NCBI GenBank assembly: GCA_026706385.1
Contig: JAPOYV010000128.1
Span: 1 to 33,429 of the forward strand
From: Gammaproteobacteria bacterium
GTDB lineage: Bacteria; Pseudomonadota; Gammaproteobacteria; Pseudomonadales; Azotimanducaceae
Direction of reading: 5' to 3'
Length of the DNA: 33,429 bases
This document shows positions 1-6,515 of the stretch, in pieces; the stretch's first letter is position 1; each line of letters opens with the position of its first letter. Made by a program: the position numbers and the translations under genes. The notes beneath the pieces were generated by a model. That model did not search any database. It was not told the DNA's origin and was given only the letters and a program-made list of their open reading frames with translations.

Positions 1-7
1 CATCGCG

Positions 8-352
8 CCGGTCCTGCGGTACCTGGCGCGGCTGGGCAAAGGGTGGGCAACCCCACACCGGCGTCGAAAAGGGCGATGTTCCGCTGCGGTGCGTGGACAG
101 CCCCCGCACAGCCGAGCCGTGCAAGACCTCGCGGCACCAGGCCCGAGGGGACCCCTCTACCGGCGCCTTGCCGGCCGAACAGTGACGACGACGCCGAAGG
201 GGTTGTCCACGCTTTGTCCAGCACCCCGGTCCTGCGTTACCAGGCGCGGTTGGACAAAGGGTGGGTAACCCCAGACCGGCGTTGAAATGGGCGATGTTCT
301 GCGGTGGGGCCTCGAGCCCGACGCAGGCCATGAAATTGGGCGATGTTCCTAC
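8..352. repeat. Non-coding region with direct repeats (~80 bp x2 plus short third motif)
   Basis: Bases 8-90 and 226-306 are clearly related direct copies, offset by 218 bases. Both begin CCGGTCCTGCG, contain CAAAGGGTGGG, and end with GGGCGATGTTC (71-81 and 289-299). A third GGGCGATGTTC lies at 338-348, without the rest of the unit. I see no transposase or convincing gene in 1-394. The arrangement looks like decayed ends or internal repeats of a mobile element, which is an inference; no terminal inverted repeats or target duplication could be defined. The stretch sits just downstream of the frameshifted P450 gene. Confidence 0.6.
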
Positions 353-394
353 GCGGCGGGCCACAAGGCCAAGAACACCCAAACGGGCAGACTC

Positions 395-1747
395 CTAAGC
401 CGGGAGTGGATGCCGCAAGCGCTTGACACGGAACTTGAACCGCTTGTTCGGGCTGGTCTTGGGCAGAGGGCTCAACTTCAGCTTGTAGTTCGTAGGCACC
501 ATCTCCAATTCGAGGTGGTGGGCGATCAGCAAAAGGTCCGCGACCATCATCAGCTCGCTGAACCGCGATCCCAGGCAGGTGTGTGTCCCGGTGCCGAACG
601 GATGATACGCACCGCGCTTGCGGTGTTCGTTGCGCGGCGGGAGGTAGCGGTCGATGTCGAACGTTTCAGGATCCTTGAAGTTCTCGGCCATGTAATGCGA
701 GGCCGAATAGACCACCAGAACCGTGCTTCTCGCAGGGACGAGCTTGCCGTCCACTTCGAAGGCGTTCGCCGCCGTGCGGTTGTGTACCGGGATCACCGGG
801 TGCAGGCGCAGGTTCTCCATGACGAACCGGTGGGCTGCGTCGATGGCCTGCAAATCGAAGTCGGCCGCGGAAGGGTCGCCATTGGCGAATAAGGCGTCCG
901 CTTCCTCGGAGATGCGCTTGTACAGATCGGGGTTGGTCATCAGTTCATAGAGCATGAAGCTCATCTGACTGCCCACGTAGTGGCCGGCGATCAGCGGCGC
1001 GATGAACGCGAACTCGAGGTCCGTCTCCGGCAGGAATTGCGGATCCGACTGATGCAGGTCCATCAGATCGTCCACCAAGTCCCGTCGCTTGTTCTCGCGC
1101 TGGGCCGGCGAGTGGTCGGTGTGGATGTGCGCGTACAGGTCCAAGACCGCCTTGTGCGCGCGCCGCATGGCGGGCGTGCGCAGGGTTATGGCCGGGAGCA
1201 TGCCGAGCACGTAGACGAGCAATGCCCGCCATTCGTAGGCCAGCAGGCCATCGAGAATCTCCACGGACGGATCGATGCTGGTACTCAAGCGCGCGATCTG
1301 CTTGCCGATGAAGCGTTGGCAGGTCATTTCCCCCGGCAACACATTGCCCACGCCCCAATGCCGGAAGCTGGCGCGCCCAAGCGAGAACACCTCGGCGAGC
1401 CGGTCCTCCACCACGGCACGCGAGTTGCCGGCTCGCGCGGCCTTGCGCATGCGATAGTGATCAGCGCCGTCCATGCTGGCAATCGAACGGGCGGTGCCCC
1501 ACGCGGTCTGGAAATCCTCCAGGTAGTCGCGCGTGCGCAGATGCAAGCGGCCCTTGCGCCCGACCCAATGGTTCATCTCCGCGCCGGCTAGTACGACCCA
1601 GTTCCTTGCCGGGGACGCAGAGGGCGTACGCCGGACCATGACGCTCCGCTTGTTCGGCGCAGAACTTCGGTAGATTCCCGGCCCGGAAGGCTGATGAGGA
1701 GATGCAGTCCCAGAGGCCGATCCTTGGCAAGGGCTGGATGCCCGCAC
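395..1747 (-). CDS. Cytochrome P450 (3' portion of a frameshifted GPP34-P450 gene)
   Basis: This open frame holds most of a P450 monooxygenase, a heme-thiolate enzyme that hydroxylates organic substrates using electrons from a redox partner. The heme loop reads FGTGTHTCLGSRF, with the ligand cysteine codon at 575-577. The K-helix ExxR is present as ENLRLHP. The I-helix segment reads AGHYVGS, so the usual acid-alcohol pair for O2 activation is absent. The first ~49 residues of this frame (upstream of about 1600) are not P450-like. The true P450 N-terminus (LPRIGLWDC through VPGKE) continues in the frame of the overlapping GPP34 gene. Removing one base from the CCC at 1597-1599 joins the two frames into a 672-residue protein. 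No ferredoxin or reductase gene is adjacent. Identification as P450 is firm; the substrate is unknown. Confidence 0.88.
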   Translation of the reverse strand: MRASSPCQGSASGTASPHQPSGPGIYRSSAPNKRSVMVRRTPSASPARNWVVLAGAEMNHWVGRKGRLHLRTRDYLEDFQTAWGTARSIASMDGADHYRMRKAARAGNSRAVVEDRLAEVFSLGRASFRHWGVGNVLPGEMTCQRFIGKQIARLSTSIDPSVEILDGLLAYEWRALLVYVLGMLPAITLRTPAMRRAHKAVLDLYAHIHTDHSPAQRENKRRDLVDDLMDLHQSDPQFLPETDLEFAFIAPLIAGHYVGSQMSFMLYELMTNPDLYKRISEEADALFANGDPSAADFDLQAIDAAHRFVMENLRLHPVIPVHNRTAANAFEVDGKLVPARSTVLVVYSASHYMAENFKDPETFDIDRYLPPRNEHRKRGAYHPFGTGTHTCLGSRFSELMMVADLLLIAHHLELEMVPTNYKLKLSPLPKTSPNKRFKFRVKRLRHPLPA

Positions 1748-2414
1748 GACGCATGCTGGCGGGCGGTGTGTACGAACTGCGCACGGCTGCGAGTACCGCG
1801 CGCCCGAACAGGTCCATGCCCGAGATCAGCTCGATCCGGTCTTCGGCCAGTTCGTACTCCTCCGGCGTCAACAGCGCTCGGAAGCCCTCGCAAGCCCGCA
1901 CCAAGCCGATCACGGTGACGTCGTGGGGATCGGGTATCTCGTCATCGAACAACGTGCGCATGACCCGGCCGCGGATTTCCTCGCCAGGCGCACCGTCCAC
2001 CAACGGGTATCGGCCGGAACGCGCCACCTTGCGGGAAAGCGACCAAAACCCGGCATGGTCGTGATCGAGGATTTCACGCTGCACCAAGCGGTCGAACACC
2101 AGCTCGTTGATGTCATCCGCCCGCGCCGCCAAGCGTTCGACCCAGAATCGCGGGCTGTGGGCACCGGCCTCTTCGGCAATGTCCCGGAGCGTTGGATCGA
2201 GCAGTTCGTCCCCTGTCGGCGTCGGGTCTATGACGCTCAGAGTTTCCAGATCGGTGTCGATCCGGTTCTTGAACGACAGGTCCAAGAGGACAGCGCCCAC
2301 GAGCGCGCACGACATGCGCCATTCCGGGATCGGCGCCACGAATCCCGTGTCGTCCTTCAGCAACAGAAGGATCAGTTCCTCGGCGATGGTCATCTCGCGC
2401 AGTTCGCTAACCAC
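1461..2414 (-). CDS. GPP34 (GOLPH3-like) domain, 5' portion of frameshifted GPP34-P450 gene
   Basis: Residues ~8-210 resemble the GPP34/GOLPH3 family: the opening TIAEELILLLLKDDTG, then ALVGAVLLDLSFKNRI, and alpha-helical repeats. In eukaryotes these proteins bind PI4P; bacterial members are membrane-associated and poorly understood. The frame continues past ~residue 215 into sequence typical of a P450 N-terminus, ending PGKEL. It then runs out of frame to a stop at 1461, so the last ~45 residues are spurious. The likely start is GTG 2414-2412, which overlaps the stop of the upstream Rieske gene by 8 bases and suggests translational coupling. A downstream ATG (residue 8) is an alternative. 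I read this and the P450 frame as one gene disrupted by a single extra base. A sequencing error is equally possible. Confidence 0.75.
   Translation of the reverse strand: MVSELREMTIAEELILLLLKDDTGFVAPIPEWRMSCALVGAVLLDLSFKNRIDTDLETLSVIDPTPTGDELLDPTLRDIAEEAGAHSPRFWVERLAARADDINELVFDRLVQREILDHDHAGFWSLSRKVARSGRYPLVDGAPGEEIRGRVMRTLFDDEIPDPHDVTVIGLVRACEGFRALLTPEEYELAEDRIELISGMDLFGRAVLAAVRSSYTPPASMRRAGIQPLPRIGLWDCISSSAFRAGNLPKFCAEQAERHGPAYALCVPGKELGRTSRRGDEPLGRAQGPLASAHARLPGGFPDRVGHRPFDCQHGRR
1597..1599 (-). other. Single-base frameshift joining GPP34 and P450 frames
   Basis: On the minus strand the coding sequence reads GGCAAGGAACTGGGTCGTAC. With one G removed from the GGG, the translation becomes PGKELVVLAGAEMNHW, a normal P450 N-terminal strand. 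With it, the GPP34 frame runs into GRTSRR and soon stops. The span 395-2414 is 2020 bases; minus one it is exactly 673 codons. It is either a recent inactivating insertion or a homopolymer sequencing error. Confidence 0.75.
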
Positions 2415-3432
2415 GCCCGACGCTCCTCACGGGCGGACCACTCTCAGGCGCATAGAACTGCTCGCTGTAGCGCCGGAAGCGCACGATGTCCCGGTCCGGT
2501 GCGGCAAGCACGGGCCGCGCCCGATAACGCTGCTGCGCCCAGATCTCGGCGTCCTTCAAGACCTCCCGCACGAGTTCGTTTACGAAAAGCCACGGCGCGA
2601 GGCGGTAGCCGATCCAGGCCACGACGCCCTTGAACCACCAACGCGGCGGAAGCTGCTTGACATCCACGGCAAGCCACATGTCGATCAACTCGCCGTCCAC
2701 AGGCGTCGCGAGAACCCACTGTCGCGCGAGAAGCCCGCCTTCGCTCCTGATCTCGACGGTCGAGACGCCCAGGCCCCAAACACGAATGGAAATGTCCACG
2801 GAGATCGTCACCCACCCCAAGCCGCGCGACAGCATGGGGCGCGTGAACGAATACGCCGACTTGAGGACCGGTCCATCGACCTCGGTAGGAGCGGTCTGCT
2901 CAAGCTTGGCGTAGCCGTGGACGTGGCCGAGGTGCGCGCGATCCACCGAATTCTCGCTCGTGGTCTGCGGATGCCCGCGGAACCGCAACCGGCGGGTGGC
3001 ACGGAAGTACCGCGTCGAAGAGAAGTCGGGGAGCTGCCACGGCGCACCGTCTGCTGACCGACCGTGATAGGCGAACACGAAGCCCGCCGCTTCCGTCGAC
3101 TCGTAGCACTTGAGCCGTGCCGACCGCGGTGGCGGTGCCGTCGGCGTGGCCACGCATCGGCCCGTGGCGTCGTATTCGAAACCGTGGAACGGACAGACCA
3201 GGTTGCCGTCGCGCAACTGGCCGCCAGTCGAAGGACCCAGATGCGCGCCCAAGTGCGGGCAGAATGCGTCCGCGACGCAGACGGCGCCGTCGGCGCCTCG
3301 CCAAACGACGATCTCCTCGCCCATCCAAGTCTTTTCGATGAGCTTGCCGGCGCGGATGTCGTCGCTCGGTCCGATCAGGTACCAACCGTCCGGGAACGGA
3401 TCGAGCGACTCGCTCGTTCGAGTGGCCTCCAC
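2407..3432 (-). CDS. Rieske 2Fe-2S oxygenase, KshA/DAF36-like
   Basis: This 341-residue protein is the terminal oxygenase type that inserts oxygen into rings or steroids, with electrons delivered by a separate reductase. The Rieske cluster ligands are Cys58/His60 (FCPHLGAHLG) and Cys80/His83 (CPFHGFEYD). The mononuclear iron site follows the N-x2-D-x2-H-x4-H pattern at Asn161, Asp164, His167 and His172. The size and motifs resemble 3-ketosteroid 9-alpha-hydroxylase oxygenase and cholesterol 7-desaturase relatives. The GTG start at 3432 has a good GGAGG eight bases upstream. It is the first gene of a two-gene unit with the GPP34-P450 gene. The reductase partner is not in the window. The substrate is inferred only by family resemblance and neighbours. 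Confidence 0.88.
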   Translation of the reverse strand: MEATRTSESLDPFPDGWYLIGPSDDIRAGKLIEKTWMGEEIVVWRGADGAVCVADAFCPHLGAHLGPSTGGQLRDGNLVCPFHGFEYDATGRCVATPTAPPPRSARLKCYESTEAAGFVFAYHGRSADGAPWQLPDFSSTRYFRATRRLRFRGHPQTTSENSVDRAHLGHVHGYAKLEQTAPTEVDGPVLKSAYSFTRPMLSRGLGWVTISVDISIRVWGLGVSTVEIRSEGGLLARQWVLATPVDGELIDMWLAVDVKQLPPRWWFKGVVAWIGYRLAPWLFVNELVREVLKDAEIWAQQRYRARPVLAAPDRDIVRFRRYSEQFYAPESGPPVRSVGRG

Positions 3433-3539
3433 TGCCGCGCCCTCCGTAGCGCTGTGGGCCGATTCTCGTTTGCGGCAGAACGGGGTGTCAACTTGGTCCA
3501 GGACGCCCGTAAGGTCGGGCGGGGTGTCGAGCGGAGAGA

Positions 3540-4424
3540 TCAGCCTCGGCGGCGCCGGGCCAGCGGATCGAAGGCGTTCGCCGCGCCCATGTCAACGACC
3601 TTCGCCACCTCGTCCGCAAGATCGTCGTAGCTCGCTTCGAGTCCGAGCGAGACGCCTTCGTTGGTGAACGTCTGCGAACGCGAATAGCGGCCGCCGGCCG
3701 CGTGGATGGTATGCGCCGACGGCGCGTCCTCGCTGCACATGTAGAGCACCGCAGGGGTCACGAGCGCCGGGCTCATCTGCGGCGGCGGATTGGACATGTC
3801 GATCGTTGAGCCGGGCACGCTCGCCGTCATCCGTGTCGCCGCGCCCGGCGCCAGGCAATTCACCCGCACGTTGTGCGCGGCGCCTTCGATGGCGAGGACA
3901 TTCATGAGGCCCAGCATGGCCATCTTCGCGGCGCCATAGTTGGCCTGCCCGAAGTTGCCGAAGATGCCCGACGTGGAGCTGGTGAACACCACGCGGCCCC
4001 AGTTCTTCTCGTACATCACGGGCCACGCGAAGCGGGTGACATAGGCGGTGCCGCGCAGGTGCACGTCGATGACGAGGTCGAACTCGTCCAAGGTCATGTT
4101 CTTGAACGACTTGTCACGCAGGATGCCGGCGTTGTTCACGACGATGTCGATGGTCCCGAAGGCGCTCAAGGCGTCGTCGACAATGCTCTTCGCACCGTCC
4201 CGGTCGGCAACGGACGCCTTGTTGGCGACCGCCTGGCCGCCGGCGGCCTTGATCTCCTCGACTACGGCGTCGGCGGCGTCGGACTGGCCGTCGCCGTGCA
4301 CCGACCCGCCGAGGTCGTTGACCACGACTTTGGCGCCACGCGCGCCGAACGCGAGGGCGTGGCTCCGGCCCAAGCCGTTCCCGGCGCCGGTCACGATGAC
4401 CACCTTGCCTTCGAATTCACTCAT
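3540..4424 (-). CDS. SDR-family dehydrogenase, MFE-2/17beta-HSD4-like
   Basis: This is a 294-residue NAD(P)-dependent short-chain dehydrogenase. The cofactor loop TGAGNGLG is at residues 12-19 and NNAG at 97-100. The catalytic Ser150, Tyr163 and Lys167 lie in TSSTSGIFGNFGQANYGAAK. The opening GKVVIVTGAGNGLGRSHALA and the C-terminal AAGGRYSRS stretch resemble the (3R)-hydroxyacyl-CoA dehydrogenase domain of peroxisomal multifunctional enzyme 2 and its bacterial relatives in steroid and fatty acid side-chain degradation. I chose ATG 4424, preceded by GGGAAA. The frame is open 30 codons further upstream, but that part has no family similarity. It lies behind the Rieske gene on the same strand and diverges from the monooxygenase gene. 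Confidence 0.88.
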   Translation of the reverse strand: MSEFEGKVVIVTGAGNGLGRSHALAFGARGAKVVVNDLGGSVHGDGQSDAADAVVEEIKAAGGQAVANKASVADRDGAKSIVDDALSAFGTIDIVVNNAGILRDKSFKNMTLDEFDLVIDVHLRGTAYVTRFAWPVMYEKNWGRVVFTSSTSGIFGNFGQANYGAAKMAMLGLMNVLAIEGAAHNVRVNCLAPGAATRMTASVPGSTIDMSNPPPQMSPALVTPAVLYMCSEDAPSAHTIHAAGGRYSRSQTFTNEGVSLGLEASYDDLADEVAKVVDMGAANAFDPLARRRRG

Positions 4425-4576
4425 TGAGATTTCCCACGATGTTGCAAGCGAGCTTAAGAGCGCGGTATTTGAAACCATGAGCGGCCCGCAATACAACCGC
4501 GCGCCGACACCCAATCTTCGCGGGTGCGATGGCTTGCGATAGGATCAACGCGTTCCAGCGGCAACCGGGCCAACGC
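4425..4576. promoter_or_regulatory. Divergent intergenic region between SDR and Baeyer-Villiger genes
   Basis: These 152 bases separate two divergent gene starts, so at least one promoter per direction is expected. The best rightward candidate is TAGGAT at 4540-4545 preceded by TTGCG (extended -10-like), giving a short leader before ATG 4577. No strong -35 box or operator palindrome was seen. Confidence 0.3.
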
Positions 4577-6490
4577 ATGCAGGATTCGCACAAACCGATC
4601 GAGGCGGACGACGCGGCCATCGAGGCCGCGCTCGCGGAAGCCCACGTACCGTCTCTCATCAACGCCCTGGTGCACTTGACCGGCGATGTTTCGCTCATCC
4701 GCGGCAGCGCCCGCCCGGTGAGCGAGCTGTTCGGCGATCCCCAGGGCGGAATCTCCGAGGCCGACCAGACCGCGATCCGGGCCCGCGCACTCGAGGCGCT
4801 CGCCGCCTACCGGGATTCGGGCTGCCCGTCCCTGCCGCCACCGCCGGTCGAACTCGTCAAGGAAATGGTCGACTTCATCGTCGGTCGCGAACTCGATGCG
4901 AGCTACGGTGACTTCCTCGTGTCCGAACTCAAGGTGTTCGACGAGGACCCTTACCGCGTGCCCTTCGACGACGTGCCCGAGGACCTTCGCCGGGACTTCC
5001 ACGTCGTCGTGGTCGGTGCCGGCATGTCGGGCATCCTCACAGCCATCAAGCTCAAACAGGCCGGCATCTCCTACACGGTCGTCGACAAGAACGCCGATGT
5101 CGGCGGCACCTGGTTCGAGAACCGCTATCCGGGTTGTCGCGTGGACAGCCCGAACCATACCTACTCGTACTCCTTCGCTCCCAACGACTGGCCACAGCAT
5201 TTCTCGCGCCAAGACGTCCTGCTCGACTACTTCGACCGCATCGCCACCGAGTTCGGGATCCGCGACAACATCCGTCTGTCCACCGAAGTCATCGAGGCGC
5301 GCTACCAGGAAAGCGGCAAATGGCACGTCAAGGTGCGTGGCGTCGCCGGCGAGGACACCATCGTCGCGAATGCCGTCGTCACCGCCGTCGGCCAATTGAA
5401 CCGGCCGAAACTCCCCGACATGGACGGTTTCGGCAGCTTCGAGGGACCCGCATTCCACACCGCGCAGTGGGAAGCCGAGCACGACCTCGAAGGCAAGCGC
5501 ATCATCGTGATCGGCACAGGCGCGAGCGCCTTCCAGACGGTTCCGGAGATCGCCCAGGTCGCCGACCGCGTCACCGTCTTCCAGCGGACACCGCCTTGGG
5601 TCGCGCCACGACCGGAGTACCACGACGCCATCAGCGACGGCAAGCACTGGCTCCTCAACCACGTGCCGTTCTACGCGAAGTGGTTCCGGTTCTGGATGTT
5701 CTGGACCACCGGCGAAGGCCTGCTGTCCATGGTCAAGCGCGATCCGGCCTGGAACGACACCGACCGATCCATCAGCGAGGCCAACGACCAGCTGCGCGCG
5801 ATGTTGACCGCCAACGTCGAGCGCATGGTGGGCGACGATCCGGAACTGTTCGCGAAGTGCGTACCCGCCTATCCGCCCGCCGGCAAACGCATGCTGGTGG
5901 ACAATGGGCACTGGTTCCGCGCGCTCAAGCGCGACAACGTGGAACTCGTGACCGACCCGATCGCCCGCATCCTGCCGGACGGCGTGTTGACCGAATCCGG
6001 GCGCCGGGTCGACGCTGACATCCTGGTCTACGGCACCGGCTTCCACGCCAGCCGGATCCTCTTCCCGATGAAGATCTACGGCAAGGACGGCGTGGAACTG
6101 CGCGAGCGTTGGGGCGCCGATCCGCGCGCCTATCTTGGCGTCGTCATGCCGGGGTATCCGAATCTGTTCTGCTGCTACGGGCCGAATACGAACATCGTCG
6201 TCAACGGCAGCATCATCTTCTTCTCGGAATGCGAAGTGCACTACATCATGGGGTGCCTGAAGCTGCTGATCGCCAACGGCAAAGCCGCGATGAACTGCCG
6301 CCAAGACGTGCACGACGCCTACAACGAGAAGATCGACGCCGGCAATCTCGACATGGCCTGGGGCTCACAGAACGTCAGTAGCTGGTACAAGAACGAAAAC
6401 GGCCGGGTCACGCAGAACTGGCCGTTCACGTTGCTGGAGTTCTGGCAGCAGACGCGAGCTCCCGAACCCGGAGACTACGAGTTCGCCTGA
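4577..6490 (+). CDS. Flavin-dependent Baeyer-Villiger monooxygenase, HAPMO-type
   Basis: This enzyme uses FAD, NADPH and O2 to convert ketones to esters or lactones. It is 637 residues from ATG 4577. The FAD Rossmann motif GAGMSG is at 147-152 and GGTW at 176-179. The diagnostic BVMO fingerprint F-x-G-x3-H-x3-W is present as FEGPAFHTAQW (288-298), and the NADPH motif GTGASA at 313-318. The ~140-residue N-terminal extension before the FAD fold, and the overall length, match 4-hydroxyacetophenone monooxygenase rather than the shorter cyclohexanone type. An in-frame start 16 codons upstream is possible but has no better ribosome site. It is divergent from the SDR gene and forms a plausible ketone-oxidation step with the P450, Rieske and SDR enzymes. 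Confidence 0.9.
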   Translation: MQDSHKPIEADDAAIEAALAEAHVPSLINALVHLTGDVSLIRGSARPVSELFGDPQGGISEADQTAIRARALEALAAYRDSGCPSLPPPPVELVKEMVDFIVGRELDASYGDFLVSELKVFDEDPYRVPFDDVPEDLRRDFHVVVVGAGMSGILTAIKLKQAGISYTVVDKNADVGGTWFENRYPGCRVDSPNHTYSYSFAPNDWPQHFSRQDVLLDYFDRIATEFGIRDNIRLSTEVIEARYQESGKWHVKVRGVAGEDTIVANAVVTAVGQLNRPKLPDMDGFGSFEGPAFHTAQWEAEHDLEGKRIIVIGTGASAFQTVPEIAQVADRVTVFQRTPPWVAPRPEYHDAISDGKHWLLNHVPFYAKWFRFWMFWTTGEGLLSMVKRDPAWNDTDRSISEANDQLRAMLTANVERMVGDDPELFAKCVPAYPPAGKRMLVDNGHWFRALKRDNVELVTDPIARILPDGVLTESGRRVDADILVYGTGFHASRILFPMKIYGKDGVELRERWGADPRAYLGVVMPGYPNLFCCYGPNTNIVVNGSIIFFSECEVHYIMGCLKLLIANGKAAMNCRQDVHDAYNEKIDAGNLDMAWGSQNVSSWYKNENGRVTQNWPFTLLEFWQQTRAPEPGDYEFA

Positions 6491-6515
6491 CGCCGCGTAG
6501 CACCACCTAGAGACC

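Noticed and set aside
43-285. 80-codon frame in the left-end repeat region
   Set aside because: Spans two copies of a DNA repeat; no ribosome site, no similarity recognised.
4454-6313. 619-codon open frame antisense to the Baeyer-Villiger gene
   Set aside because: High GC leaves long antisense frames; the translation is low-complexity with no domain, while the sense frame has a full set of motifs.
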